From Serratia rhizosphaerae (GTDB taxonomy: Bacteria > Pseudomonadota > Gammaproteobacteria > Enterobacterales > Enterobacteriaceae), in assembly GCF_009817885.1 (NCBI RefSeq), contig NZ_CP041764.1, forward strand, positions 1,054,001 through 1,118,000: a stretch of 64,000 nt of DNA, read 5' to 3'. This document shows positions 25,366-33,896 of the stretch, in pieces. Below the pieces are notes generated by a model. The model was not told the origin of the DNA. It saw nothing but the letters and a program-made list of their open reading frames with translations, and did no database searches. Position numbers and translations under genes: made by a program. Position 1 is the stretch's first letter, and each line of letters opens with the position of its first letter.

Positions 25366-26112
25366 ATGCAATCAGAAGAACAACGCCTTATCGATGGCCT
25401 GTTCGGCCGCTTAAAAGAGGCTGAAACCAAAACGGGACAACGGGATGCTCAGGCAGAACAGCAAATTAACCGGCATCTGAGCGAACAGCCCGCCGCGCCT
25501 TACTATATGGCGCAGGCGATCATTATTCAGGAAGCCGCGCTGAAGCAGTTGGATCAGCGGGTCAAAGAGCTGGAAGGCCAAGTCACGCAGCTGCAGCAGA
25601 ACGGCGCCGGCCAGCAAAGCAGCGGCGGATTTCTCGCCGGGCTGTTTGGCGGCGGTACCGGCCGCAGCGCCCCCAGCCCGCAGGCTCAGGCCCAGGCGCG
25701 TCAGCAGAACAACGCCGCGTGGAATAATCAGCCGCAGGGCGGCTATGCGCCGCAACAGCAGCAAGCGGTGCCGTCACGCGCCGGCAGTTTCCTCGGCGGC
25801 GCGCTGCAGACTGCCGCAGGGGTTGCCGGCGGCGTCATGCTGGCGGATATGCTGACCGGTATGTTCCGCCATACCCAGCCGGAAGAGATTGTGAATATCA
25901 TTAATGAAACGCCCGCCGACGACGCGCAGAACGCTGCGCTGCAGGATGATAGCGCGATGCGTGAGTTTGATGCGTCCAATAATCTCGACACCTTTAACAA
26001 CGGTGACGGCAGCTTCCTGTCGCAGGACAGCGGCTGGCAGAATGCCGATTATCAGAGCGATGATTTCGCCGACGATGACGGCTTCGGCAATGATGATGAT
26101 TCATTTCTTTAA
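25366..26112 (+). CDS. DUF2076 family protein
   Basis: Protein of 248 residues of unknown function. Residues 1-85 form a helical coiled-coil region (SEEQRLIDGLFGRLKEAE, AQAIIIQEAALKQLDQRVKELEGQV), the DUF2076 signature. A glycine- and glutamine-rich linker follows, then one hydrophobic segment (AGSFLGGALQTAAGVAGGVML, about 143-163), and a long acidic tail ending DDDGFGNDDDSFL. The single hydrophobic segment suggests membrane association, and some databases call such proteins periplasmic ligand-binding sensors without evidence I can see. GGAG lies before the ATG, and a terminator follows the stop. Confidence 0.85.
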   Translation: MQSEEQRLIDGLFGRLKEAETKTGQRDAQAEQQINRHLSEQPAAPYYMAQAIIIQEAALKQLDQRVKELEGQVTQLQQNGAGQQSSGGFLAGLFGGGTGRSAPSPQAQAQARQQNNAAWNNQPQGGYAPQQQQAVPSRAGSFLGGALQTAAGVAGGVMLADMLTGMFRHTQPEEIVNIINETPADDAQNAALQDDSAMREFDASNNLDTFNNGDGSFLSQDSGWQNADYQSDDFADDDGFGNDDDSFL

Positions 26113-26129
26113 CGATTAACGCCGCTCGC

Positions 26130-26165
26130 AATGCCAGCCAGCGCCGCCTGTCTGGCATTTTTATT
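26130..26165 (+). terminator. Intrinsic terminator after the DUF2076 gene
   Basis: An 8 bp stem (AATGCCAG / CTGGCATT) closed by a 14 nt loop is followed by TTTATT. It lies about 20 nt after the DUF2076 stop. Confidence 0.75.
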
Positions 26166-26230
26166 GTCCGTGACAAGGAACGCATCCGGCTGGTTGCCGG
26201 GGCACGGCTGACGCCCTGCCGGTACGGGGA

Positions 26231-26488
26231 TTACTGCGGGACTTCGTCCGTTTCGATACGCGCCAGCGCGCGACGGTAGGACTTTACTTTCTGGCGCTTC
26301 TTCAGCCAAGTGGTGGTGGACACCAGAAACATGACGCCGGACATGGCCAGTACGCCGGTCGGATGACCGTAGAAGACCATCAAAACAAAATATACCGCCG
26401 AAACAATCGCTACCCACTTCGCCATATTACCGACGGCGTGTTTCTCCCGACTTTGGCGACGAATATATTCTTCTTCACTGATTCCCAT
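26231..26488 (-). CDS. Small two-span membrane protein, unknown
   Basis: Protein of 85 residues with two adjacent hydrophobic segments at about 22-41 (MAKWVAIVSAVYFVLMVFYG) and 44-60 (TGVLAMSGVMFLVSTTTW), flanked by basic ends (RRQSREKHAVG and KKRQKVKSYRRALARIE). This is the look of a small inner-membrane hairpin protein with both ends in the cytoplasm. AGGAG lies 6 nt before the ATG at 26488. I do not recognise the family. It stands alone on the minus strand. Confidence 0.65.
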   Translation of the reverse strand: MGISEEEYIRRQSREKHAVGNMAKWVAIVSAVYFVLMVFYGHPTGVLAMSGVMFLVSTTTWLKKRQKVKSYRRALARIETDEVPQ

Positions 26489-26625
26489 ATGCCTCTCCTT
26501 TTATCGTCGAATAGGTATTATATGGGGATCAATTGCTGCAATTTCAAGCAGCTCCTACGTAAAGAAGCGTAAACCAGCGCCGCCTGCGGTAAGCCGGCCG
26601 GCTCATTTCGGCCGGCATACCCCCA

Positions 26626-26961
26626 TTAAGACGCAGGCGGCACCGGCGGCTGAGCCGGCAGCTCAACCACCGACACCCGTACTTCATAGCGCTTGGCCTT
26701 GCCCGCCGGGATCACCGAGGTCAGCTTATTGATGGTTTCCGTCGGGTTGTCGCTCAGCGATGAGGCGCAAAACAGCTCGCCGCCGTGGCAGAAGCCGGGC
26801 TTAGGCATCGGATGCGGCCCCGGGAACGGCGGGCGCTCTTTCCCCGCCATCTGCGGTGCAGGCGCCTCTTTGGCCGTCGGTGCCGATATCGCGCTGCTGC
26901 TGAACAACACCGCGGCGGCCAGCGCCGGCAGCGCCAGAGCTTTCAATCGCATTTTCATCAT
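26626..26961 (-). CDS. Exported proline-rich protein, unknown
   Basis: Protein of 111 residues. The signal peptide is MMKMRLKALALPALAAAVLFSSSAISA. The mature part is proline-rich (RPPFPGPHPMPKPGF, VELPAQPPVPPAS) with two cysteines (GFCHGG and LFCASS) that could form a disulphide in the periplasm. KRYEVRVSVVELP looks like a short beta segment. No known family recognised. AAGGAG lies before the ATG pair. Confidence 0.6.
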   Translation of the reverse strand: MMKMRLKALALPALAAAVLFSSSAISAPTAKEAPAPQMAGKERPPFPGPHPMPKPGFCHGGELFCASSLSDNPTETINKLTSVIPAGKAKRYEVRVSVVELPAQPPVPPAS

Positions 26962-27100
26962 ATCACTCCTTATTGAACGGGAACGCCCCTAACCTACTCC
27001 GCGCCAATACGCTGAGAAAGCGGCTTTTCGCTACCTTTTCACCATGCTGCCATTTGCTTACATCACGCAGGATTACGTAAGGAAAATGCCTGCCGCCCCG

Positions 27101-27133
27101 ATAAAAATGCCGGTCAGCATGTACTGACCGGCA
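27101..27133 (-). terminator. Intrinsic terminator after the pirin gene
   Basis: A 10 bp stem (TGCCGGTCAG / CTGACCGGCA, 27108-27117 with 27124-27133) and 6 nt loop is followed on the minus strand by TTTTTAT. It lies just after the pirin stop. Confidence 0.85.
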
Positions 27134-27156
27134 ATAAGAGTAGATGGCAGAATTGT

Positions 27157-28047
27157 TCAGCGTTCCAACTGCGCTTCCACCGGCGGCATCACACCAAACT
27201 CGCCGCTGTTGAAATCATGAAACGCCTGCTGGATCTCCGCTTCGCTGTTCATCACAAACGGGCCGTAACCGACGATCGGCTCATCGATCGGCTCCCCGCT
27301 GAGCACCAGCAGGCTCACGTCGTTGTTGGCTTCAACGGTGATGCTGTCGCCGGCGCGATCCAACCGCACCATCTGGGTTTCACGCACGATCTGCTCATCA
27401 TTGACCAGCACCGCACCGTGCAGGATCACCAGCGCCAGCGTATGGCCCTCGGTCACCGTCAGCTCCGTGCGATGGCCGGCATTCAGCTTCATATCCCAGA
27501 CGTTCAGCGGGCTGAAGGTGCGCGCCGGGCCGGCGTGACCGTCAAAGTTACCGGCAATCACCCGTACCTGGCCGGCACCGTCCGCCAGCGGAACCTGCGG
27601 AATCGCCTGATTCAGCAGCGTTTGGTAACCCGGCGCCGCCATTTTGTCTTTGGCCGGCAGGTTCACCCACAGTTGCACCATCTCTACGGTGCCGCCGCGG
27701 CGGGAAAACGCCGTAGAATGAAACTCTTCATGCAGAATGCCGGAAGCCGCCGTCATCCACTGTACATCGCCGGGGCCAATCACGCCGCCGCCGCCGGTGG
27801 AGTCGCGGTGTTCCACTTCCCCCTGATAGACGATGGTTACGGTTTCAAACCCACGGTGCGGATGCTGGCCGACGCCGCGCCGCCCGGTGGTTTCACGAAA
27901 CTTGGTCGGCGCCGCATGATCCAACAGCAGGAACGGGCTCATTTCCGCCCCCAGCTCGTTATATGAGAACAGGGAGTTGACCAGAAAACCGTTGCCGACC
28001 CAGTGCGCCTGCGGGCTGTCATACACGCCAAGGATCTTTTTCATCAT
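27157..28047 (-). CDS. Pirin-family protein (bicupin)
   Basis: Cupin-superfamily protein of 296 residues. The N-terminal pirin domain holds the metal-binding set PHRGFETVTIVYQGEVEHRDS (two histidines and a glutamate around HPHRGFETV and GEVEHRDS) and GDVQWMTAASGILHEEFHS, the diagnostic pirin signature with the third histidine. The C-terminal domain starts near LNVWDMKLNAGHRTEL. Enterobacterial pirins such as YhhW have quercetin 2,3-dioxygenase activity in vitro; the physiological role is unclear. It is divergent from a LysR regulator gene across 124 nt, a frequent pairing in which the regulator controls the pirin gene. Confidence 0.9.
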   Translation of the reverse strand: MMKKILGVYDSPQAHWVGNGFLVNSLFSYNELGAEMSPFLLLDHAAPTKFRETTGRRGVGQHPHRGFETVTIVYQGEVEHRDSTGGGGVIGPGDVQWMTAASGILHEEFHSTAFSRRGGTVEMVQLWVNLPAKDKMAAPGYQTLLNQAIPQVPLADGAGQVRVIAGNFDGHAGPARTFSPLNVWDMKLNAGHRTELTVTEGHTLALVILHGAVLVNDEQIVRETQMVRLDRAGDSITVEANNDVSLLVLSGEPIDEPIVGYGPFVMNSEAEIQQAFHDFNSGEFGVMPPVEAQLER

Positions 28048-28171
28048 TTCTCTCCGGTTGCGGACCCTACGGCCCTACTCGATGACGGCAGTGTAATTCA
28101 CTCTGAATTGCTCAGGTAGTCGGCAAGATATACACTCAGCGTTCTACCAGTAGAACAATGGAGCGACAGCG

Positions 28172-29077
28172 TTGGTTGATTTAAACGATCTGTTCTTTTT
28201 CGCCAGCGTGGTGGATCACCGGGGATTTGCCCCGGCCGGCCGGGCGCTCGGCATCCCCAAATCCAAGCTCAGCCGCCGGGTGGCGCTGCTGGAAGAGCGG
28301 CTCGGCGTGCGGCTGCTGCAGCGCTCAACGCGTCGCTTCTCGGTCACCGAGGTCGGCCAGAGCTATTACCGCCACTGCAAGGCGATGCTGGTAGAGGCCG
28401 AAGCGGCGCAGCAGGCGATCGAACAAACCCGCGCCGAGCCTTGCGGCACGGTGCGCATGAGCTGTCCGGTGGCGATTCTGCATACCCGCGTTGGCGATAT
28501 GCTGGCCGCCTTTATGGCGGATTATCCGCAGGTCACGCTGCATCTTGAGGCCACCAACCGGCGGGTAGACGTGGTGGGCGAAGGGCTGGATCTGGCCATC
28601 CGCGTACGCCCGCCGCCGCTGGAAGACAGCGATCTGGTGCTGAAAGTACTGGCGACCCGTCGCTGGTGCATCGCCGCCAGCCCGGCGCTGGTGCGCGCCT
28701 TGGGCGAAGTGCGGCAGCCGGAGGATCTGGAGCGCTACCCGACGCTCGATCTCGGCCCGGCGCGCGCGCAACATCAGTGGACGCTGTACGACCCGCAGGA
28801 AAAAACCTTCCGCTGGGAGCACCATCCGCGCCTGGTCAGCGACGATATGCTGATGCTGCGTAAAGCGGCGATCGCCGGCGCCGGCATTGTGCAACTGCCG
28901 CGCATGATGATGCACGATGAAATGCTGCGCGGCGATTTAACCCCGCTGCTGCCTGACTGGCACCCCGAAGGCGGCATCGTGCATGCGGTCTACCCGTCCC
29001 GCCGCGGCCTGCTGCCGGCGGTGCGGCTGCTGCTGGATTATCTCGGCCAGCAGTTCGCCGCGCTGGAAGAAGAGTAA
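28172..29077 (+). CDS. LysR-family regulator, divergent to pirin
   Basis: Transcription factor of 301 residues. The winged helix-turn-helix covers residues 3-62 (LNDLFFFASVVDHRGFAPAGRALGIPKSKLSRRVALLEERLG shortened to APAGRALGIPKSKLSRRVA), and the effector domain is residues 90-295 (GTVRMSCPVAI onward). It starts at TTG (28172-28174) because the only nearby ATG is in a frame that stops after eight codons; GGAG at 28160-28163 has 8 nt spacing to this TTG. The weak start suggests low expression, as usual for an autorepressed LysR protein. Likely target: the divergent pirin gene. Confidence 0.9.
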   Translation: MVDLNDLFFFASVVDHRGFAPAGRALGIPKSKLSRRVALLEERLGVRLLQRSTRRFSVTEVGQSYYRHCKAMLVEAEAAQQAIEQTRAEPCGTVRMSCPVAILHTRVGDMLAAFMADYPQVTLHLEATNRRVDVVGEGLDLAIRVRPPPLEDSDLVLKVLATRRWCIAASPALVRALGEVRQPEDLERYPTLDLGPARAQHQWTLYDPQEKTFRWEHHPRLVSDDMLMLRKAAIAGAGIVQLPRMMMHDEMLRGDLTPLLPDWHPEGGIVHAVYPSRRGLLPAVRLLLDYLGQQFAALEEE

Positions 29078-29155
29078 TCTCCGGCAGGATGTTGGCTATA
29101 CTGTGCAATAACAACGTTACCGCAGACGTAACGGTTTGGGCGCTAAAGGAAAACT

Positions 29156-29767
29156 ATGTTACTGAGAATCGCAAGGTGGCTGTTTCAATTACCCGGCAGG
29201 CTGTTTGGCATGATATTCAGCCGCCGTCTGACGACCTTTATCTTTTTTATGCTGGTGGCGCTCGGCGTCATCGCCGTGAAGCGCTATCTGCGCACCGACC
29301 CGCAGGCCGAGCCGCTCTCCCCGACCGCGCAGCCCCACTATGATATTCAGCGCGAAGTGCCGCCGCGCGAGGCGCGCGGGCAGTGCGGCGGGCCGCTGCA
29401 AGACAACCAGGGCAGCCCCTGGCCGGATTCCGCCGGCTATTTACGGCAGCCCGACGCACAGGAACGCGGCCGGACGCAGCGCATCACGCTGGATAATCAG
29501 CATAACGCCTTCGCCGTGCGGGTAAAGCTGGCGAGTGCGGAAAACCCGCAGCGCGTTGCCGACCTGTTTATTCCCGCCGCCGCCAGTTTCAGTATCCAGA
29601 CCACCGCGGCGGAACGCTATGTGATGAAAGTGAAAGATATCCAAAGCGGCTGCAGCTACCGTTCACAGCCCTTTGCGCTGGCCAGCGACCACAACTGGCG
29701 GCTGCCCATCAGCCTGCACAGTCATGGCAAAGTACAATTTCAGGCCATCGACGCCGGTCAGTTTTAA
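29156..29767 (+). CDS. Membrane-anchored protein of unknown function
   Basis: Protein of 203 residues. A basic N-terminus and one membrane span at about 26-41 (LTTFIFFMLVALGVIAV) point to type II anchoring, with the rest in the periplasm. The soluble part has two cysteines (GQCGGP near 78 and SGCSYR near 165) and beta-rich segments (HNAFAVRVKLASAE, AASFSIQTTAAERYVMKVKDI). The pattern with TTAAERYVMKVKDIQSGCSYRS resembles a small domain presented to the periplasm, but I do not recognise the family. AAGGA lies 6 nt before the ATG. It follows the LysR gene on the same strand with a 78 nt gap. Confidence 0.65.
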   Translation: MLLRIARWLFQLPGRLFGMIFSRRLTTFIFFMLVALGVIAVKRYLRTDPQAEPLSPTAQPHYDIQREVPPREARGQCGGPLQDNQGSPWPDSAGYLRQPDAQERGRTQRITLDNQHNAFAVRVKLASAENPQRVADLFIPAAASFSIQTTAAERYVMKVKDIQSGCSYRSQPFALASDHNWRLPISLHSHGKVQFQAIDAGQF

Positions 29768-29780
29768 GCGCGCCGGCGCG

Positions 29781-30041
29781 CTATTTTTTCACCGGATGGT
29801 CACGGCGGAACAGCTGCCAGCTCTCAATTTCTTCACCGCTTGGCAGCGTACAGGTGGAATACTGGCCGTGCTCATTCTCTTTGGCGTTCAGTTTGCCGCC
29901 AATCTCCGTGCAGTAAACATCGGCCGGATTCGCCATGCCGATGGTTCGTGGCGGCGGCGGCGCATCATTATTGGTTTTCATCTGACATCCTTGCAGCAGC
30001 GCTGCGCCTGCGAGCAGGGAAAGCAACAACGTTTTTTTCAT
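29781..30041 (-). CDS. DUF333 (Hlx-like) lipoprotein
   Basis: Lipoprotein of 86 residues from the ATG at 30039-30041: MKKTLLLSLLAGAALLQGCQ has a signal with lipobox LLQGC (Cys 19). The mature domain GMANPADVYCTEIGGKLNAKENEHGQYSTCTLPSGEEIESW has the DUF333 hallmark of a GMANPAxxYC opening and a C...G...CxLPxG...W pattern, cut here to these signatures. E. coli paralogues such as YoaF are outer-membrane lipoproteins of unknown role. The open frame extends 19 codons upstream, but that segment would destroy the signal peptide. Position +2 is Gln, which predicts outer-membrane sorting. Confidence 0.88.
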   Translation of the reverse strand: MKKTLLLSLLAGAALLQGCQMKTNNDAPPPPRTIGMANPADVYCTEIGGKLNAKENEHGQYSTCTLPSGEEIESWQLFRRDHPVKK

Positions 30042-30097
30042 GATTTCACTGTGATCCGGCCCGCGCCGTAAGTCACGCGCGAGGGGTAGAAACAACA

Positions 30098-30126
30098 ACG
30101 CTGCGGCGCATCACGCCCCGCAGCGT
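30098..30126 (-). terminator. Hairpin after yjjA
   Basis: A 9 bp stem (ACGCTGCGG / CCGCAGCGT) with an 11 nt loop lies 18 nt after the yjjA stop on the minus strand, followed by TTGTTGTTT. The T tract is interrupted, so it is a moderate terminator candidate. Confidence 0.5.
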
Positions 30127-30143
30127 CAGATAATAGCAGGTGC

Positions 30144-30626
30144 TTAAGAAATAAAGGATTTGCCCTGTTTCAACACCAGATCGCAGGCTTTCTGCTTCAC
30201 TTTTTCGGTGATCTGCGAGGTGCCGAGGTTGTTCAGATCCAGGCTCTTGCCTTCGCCGGTTTGCAGCAGGCCGCCCAGCCCCTGCTGGTAGTCTTCGCTT
30301 TTGGCGTCAGACTCGCTGCTGATGCCCAGTTTCCCCAGCAGTTTGTCTTTCACATCCGCCGCGCCGCTTTCCGAAAGGACATTGTTTTTCACGCAGTACT
30401 GCAGGATACCGGCCGCGTTGGTCATGCTGCCGGAGCTCAGCGCCTTGTCGCCGCCGTTCAGCAGACCGGTCAGGGTCGACAGCGACGTACCGCCGCTTTC
30501 ACCGCCGGATTTGCTCAGCTCGCCGGCGGCGTTGCTGACGGAATCCATTAAACCGGCCTGCGCCGCGCCGGCGCTTAACGAGGTGGCCAATGCCAGCGCC
30601 AACAATGCACGATGCTTATTATTCAT
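30144..30626 (-). CDS. yjjA: DUF2501 family exported protein (YjjA-like)
   Basis: Exported protein of 160 residues. The start is taken as the ATG at 30624-30626 (MNNKHRALLALALATSLS) because GGAG lies 10 nt upstream, while the TTG three codons earlier overlaps that site. The signal peptide ends ...GAAQA. The mature part has GLMDSVSNAAGELSKSG, LTGLLNGGDKALSSGSMTNAAGILQYCVKNN and QKACDLVLKQGKSF, the DUF2501 layout with a conserved pair of cysteines. E. coli YjjA belongs to this family; its function is not established. Confidence 0.85.
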   Translation of the reverse strand: MNNKHRALLALALATSLSAGAAQAGLMDSVSNAAGELSKSGGESGGTSLSTLTGLLNGGDKALSSGSMTNAAGILQYCVKNNVLSESGAADVKDKLLGKLGISSESDAKSEDYQQGLGGLLQTGEGKSLDLNNLGTSQITEKVKQKACDLVLKQGKSFIS

Positions 30627-30761
30627 AGTGTTCAAACTCCTGTCTTCTCTACGGTAAACGGCGATATCGCCGGAACATACTTTCGGACGCTGTGCGAGTC
30701 GACAAGTTCCATTTAACTGTTCGCCGCAGAATTTTTAGGATTATGAGCAAACTGCGGCGGC

Positions 30762-31352
30762 TTAAAACTGCCAGCGCAGCCAGGCGAAGAACACGTTGCC
30801 GTTATTGTAGGTACCGGGAATATAGGTCGCCTGAAACGTCAGTTTTTTATAACCGACCGACGCCAGCGGCAGCGGCGCAGGGATCGGGATATAGTTCCAG
30901 TTGTCGCGGGCGGTCACGCTGGCGGTGAAGCCCAGCCCCAGGCGGAAATCCTTATCATCCAGCGGACGCCAGATTTTCTCATAGGCGTAGCCGCCGATCG
31001 GCTCCCATTTATTAAAGGAGTCTTTAAACGCCATGATATAAATGCCGTGCCAGTCGCCGTCCTGATCGAAGCGCGAAATGCCGTAGCCGGCGCCCCAGGG
31101 CCGCTCGTTGTACTTGTCGATATGTTCATCGTCGTACGTCCAGCGGTTGTGCCAGGTGATCGCCGGAATATAGAGATCGTGGTTCGGCGAATTGTTCCAG
31201 GTTTCCGCAACGTTGTCCGTAAAGCGCTGCCACAGGCCCGGTTTCTCCGCCGGTGCGGCAGTGCTATTTTCTGAACTAACCTCAGCCAAAGAAGGCAGTG
31301 CAGGAAATATCAACGCCATACAGCCGGCAATGCATGTCCGTTTCAACAACAT
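30762..31352 (-). CDS. pagP: Lipid A palmitoyltransferase PagP
   Basis: Outer-membrane eight-stranded barrel enzyme that transfers palmitate from phospholipid to lipid A. I start at MLLKRTCIAGCMALIF (ATG 31350-31352, AGGAG 8 nt upstream), giving 196 residues (E. coli 186). The signal ends ...PSLAEV. The N-terminal amphipathic helix is LWQRFTDNVAETWNNS. Catalytic residues in PagP are His, Asp and Ser near the external surface; HNRWTYDDEHIDKYNERPWG supplies the His and Asp (shortened: HNRWTYDDEHIDKY). AWLRWQF is the C-terminal strand. Expression is usually PhoP-controlled; I do not see a clear PhoP box. Confidence 0.95.
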   Translation of the reverse strand: MLLKRTCIAGCMALIFPALPSLAEVSSENSTAAPAEKPGLWQRFTDNVAETWNNSPNHDLYIPAITWHNRWTYDDEHIDKYNERPWGAGYGISRFDQDGDWHGIYIMAFKDSFNKWEPIGGYAYEKIWRPLDDKDFRLGLGFTASVTARDNWNYIPIPAPLPLASVGYKKLTFQATYIPGTYNNGNVFFAWLRWQF

Positions 31353-32167
31353 AAAATAACTCCTGTACAAATTACGGCCGGGGATTCTTACCGATTGCAT
31401 CTGCAAGATCAAGCCAGGGCAACACTTTCCCGCCGTAAACCGCTGTTCGTTGTCTTTTCGTTAAGTTTAGCCGCTGAATATCGACATTTCGTTTTTACCC
31501 GACCAGAACCCGGTAAGACCTCGACGAAAATAGCGCCGGCAGCGCCGTGAAAAAATATTTACCCCGCCCAAAAATCAGAATGTGATCGCACGCGGCACCG
31601 GCGGCCTGACCTGTCGCGGTAATTGTTAACTGTCGCACACATTTCCCCACCGCAGCGCAGTCAATTGGATGTAAATTATTTGTGACAAGTTGTGTTTAAA
31701 AAACGGTTAACACGGTTAATTATTGATATTCCGTCGTTTCACGGCCGTCTGCCGCTGTACCGGCGTTAATCTCCGTCGGCCTACCGGCCCCTCATCCACG
31801 CCAGAAAAATGCATACCGGTAAAAGTACCGGCTATTCTGCCCCCTCCTTGCCAATACGCCGCCCGGCATCATCCGCACTATTTTTCCTTCATCCTTTCGC
31901 CGCTGAAAAATACCCGACGCACATTATCAGCCTGCCAATTTATCGTTTTCAGATAGTTTCATACGTAAAGCTCCCCATACATTTCCGGCATACGACGCCA
32001 GCCGCCGTTGTCTTGAAGCCCGCCCGTGTTTACATAACTGTTATAGCAACGGACGCAATGCCATTAACGCCTCGCGACCTCTGTACACCGACAAATACAA
32101 CATCGCCAGCAGCCACGCTTGCTGATTTCTACCTGAAACAAAAAAGACAATGAATTCGGAGCTAGAG
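31353..32167. other. Long upstream region of the keto-acid decarboxylase gene
   Basis: About 815 nt lie between the divergent pagP and keto-acid decarboxylase starts. I see no convincing gene. Short open frames on the plus strand between 31723 and 32153 lack ribosome sites and family character. The region includes AT-rich segments around 31660-31730 with a TyrR-box-like sequence (separate entry). Such a long leader suggests complex regulation of the decarboxylase gene or a small RNA I cannot identify by eye. Confidence 0.4.
31670..31687. promoter_or_regulatory. Possible TyrR box
   Basis: TGTAAA-N6-GTGACA keeps the perfect left half and four of six positions of the right half of the TyrR consensus TGTAAA-N6-TTTACA. 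In Enterobacter cloacae, ipdC is activated by TyrR. The site here is about 480 nt from the assigned start codon, far for a promoter-proximal operator, so it is only a candidate. Confidence 0.3.
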
Positions 32168-33847
32168 ATGAAAATCACTATCGGACAATTTATCCTGCAA
32201 CAACTTCGCACCCTGAATATTGAACATATCTACGGCGTGCCCGGCGATTATAATCTGTCGCTGCTGGAAATGATTGAGCATGACGATAGCGTGCAGTTTG
32301 TCGGCAACTGCAACGAGCTGAACGCCTCTTACGCCGCCGACGGCTATGCCCGTCTCAACGGCGCCGGCGCGCTGATTACCACCTACGGCGTCGGCGATCT
32401 GGCCGCGCTGTCCGGCATTGCCGGCGCCTATGCCGAGTCGTCGCCGGTGATCTGTCTGGCCGGCACCCCGCCGCTGCACGCGATGAAAGATCACGCCCTG
32501 CTGCACCATTCGCTGGCGGACGGCAACTTCGACAACGTGATGAACTGCTTTAAACAGTTTACCGTCGCCCAGGCGCTGATTACGCCGGAAAACGCCGCCA
32601 GAGAAATTCCACGGGTGATTGCCGCCGCCTGGACGGAGAAAAAACCGGTCTATCTGCAGCTGCCGTCAGATATCTGCGAGGTGCAGATCGATATCGCCGG
32701 GCCGGTTGCCGCGCCGCAGCTGCCCGCCAGCGATCCGCACAACCTGCAGCTGGCCGCCAAGGCGCTGCTGCAGCGGCTGCGCAGCGCCAAACATCCGCTG
32801 ATGCTGGTCGATCAAATGGTTGACCGCTATCAGCTGCAGCAACTGACTATCGCCGTGGCGCAACGCTTCGGCATTGCGCTGACCAATATGCCAACCGCCA
32901 AATGCATTATTCCGGAGACGACCGCCGGCTGGATGGGGGGCTACAGCGGCAACCTGTCGCGTCCGGAGCTGTTTGAACTGATGGCCAAATCCGACTGCGT
33001 GCTGAGCTTTGGCGTACGTCTGGTGGATTCCACCACCGGCTATTTCTCCCACCAAATCCCGGCCGCGGCGCAGGTTGATATCCAGCCCTACTCGCTGAAA
33101 CTGGATAACACCGCCTACCCGGCGGTGGCGACCGCTGATTTACTGCAGGCGCTGCTCGACGCCGACGATCGGCCACACGCCGCGCCGATGGCAACGCTGC
33201 CTAACCCGCACGCCCAGTTGGCCGCGCCGAGCGACTCGCCGCTCGATCAGGCCTATTTCTGGCAGCGAATGAGCCGCTTTATTCGTGAGGATGACGTACT
33301 GGTGGTGGAAAACGGCACCTCGGGCGCGGCCGTCGGCGGCATGCGGATGCCGGATGGGGTAAAAGTGGTTAACCAGCCGATCTGGGGCTCGATCGGCTAC
33401 ACCCTGCCGGCGCTGCTCGGCACGCTGATGGCGGCGCCGCAGCGACGCCATATGCTGTTTATCGGCGACGGCTCCTTCCAGCTGACCGCGCAAGAAGTCT
33501 CGACCCTGCTGCGCTATGAGCAGAAACCGATCATCTTTCTGATTAATAACGACGGCTACACCATCGAGCGCTACATTCTGGGGGAAAATTCGTCCTACAA
33601 CGATATCGGCCCGTGGGACTACGCCAAACTGCCGGCGGTGCTTAATACCCAGGCGCGGCCGTTCTGCGCGGCGGTAGCAACCAGCCAGCAGTTAGAACTG
33701 GCGCTGGAACACACCTCGCGTCAGGAGACGCTGGCGTTTATCGAGGTAAAACTGCCGATGATGGATACGCCGCCGGTGATGAAAGAGTTCTGCAACCGCT
33801 GCAACAGCTTTAACTTCGGCCTGACCAACCCGCGCCGCAGCGCATAA
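32168..33847 (+). CDS. ipdC: Thiamine-diphosphate indolepyruvate/phenylpyruvate decarboxylase
   Basis: Cytoplasmic enzyme that decarboxylates an aromatic or other 2-keto acid to the aldehyde (indole-3-pyruvate to indoleacetaldehyde, or phenylpyruvate to phenylacetaldehyde). I start at MKITIGQFILQQL (ATG 32168) because GGAG lies 6 nt upstream; the ATG 18 nt earlier has only a weak site. That gives 559 residues. HIYGVPGDYNLSLLEMI and GNCNELNASYAADGYAR hold the catalytic Glu, DHALLHHSLADGNFD the paired His (HH), and GDGSFQLTAQEVSTLLRYEQKPIIFLINNDGYT is the ThDP/Mg motif (GDG...NN), shortened to its ends. The substrate cannot be fixed from sequence; pyruvate is possible but less likely given feaB nearby. 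Confidence 0.82.
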   Translation: MKITIGQFILQQLRTLNIEHIYGVPGDYNLSLLEMIEHDDSVQFVGNCNELNASYAADGYARLNGAGALITTYGVGDLAALSGIAGAYAESSPVICLAGTPPLHAMKDHALLHHSLADGNFDNVMNCFKQFTVAQALITPENAAREIPRVIAAAWTEKKPVYLQLPSDICEVQIDIAGPVAAPQLPASDPHNLQLAAKALLQRLRSAKHPLMLVDQMVDRYQLQQLTIAVAQRFGIALTNMPTAKCIIPETTAGWMGGYSGNLSRPELFELMAKSDCVLSFGVRLVDSTTGYFSHQIPAAAQVDIQPYSLKLDNTAYPAVATADLLQALLDADDRPHAAPMATLPNPHAQLAAPSDSPLDQAYFWQRMSRFIREDDVLVVENGTSGAAVGGMRMPDGVKVVNQPIWGSIGYTLPALLGTLMAAPQRRHMLFIGDGSFQLTAQEVSTLLRYEQKPIIFLINNDGYTIERYILGENSSYNDIGPWDYAKLPAVLNTQARPFCAAVATSQQLELALEHTSRQETLAFIEVKLPMMDTPPVMKEFCNRCNSFNFGLTNPRRSA

Positions 33848-33896
33848 CCGCCTCTGCGGCCGGCGTAAGGCTTCGCCCCGCCGGCCGCATGCCGTC

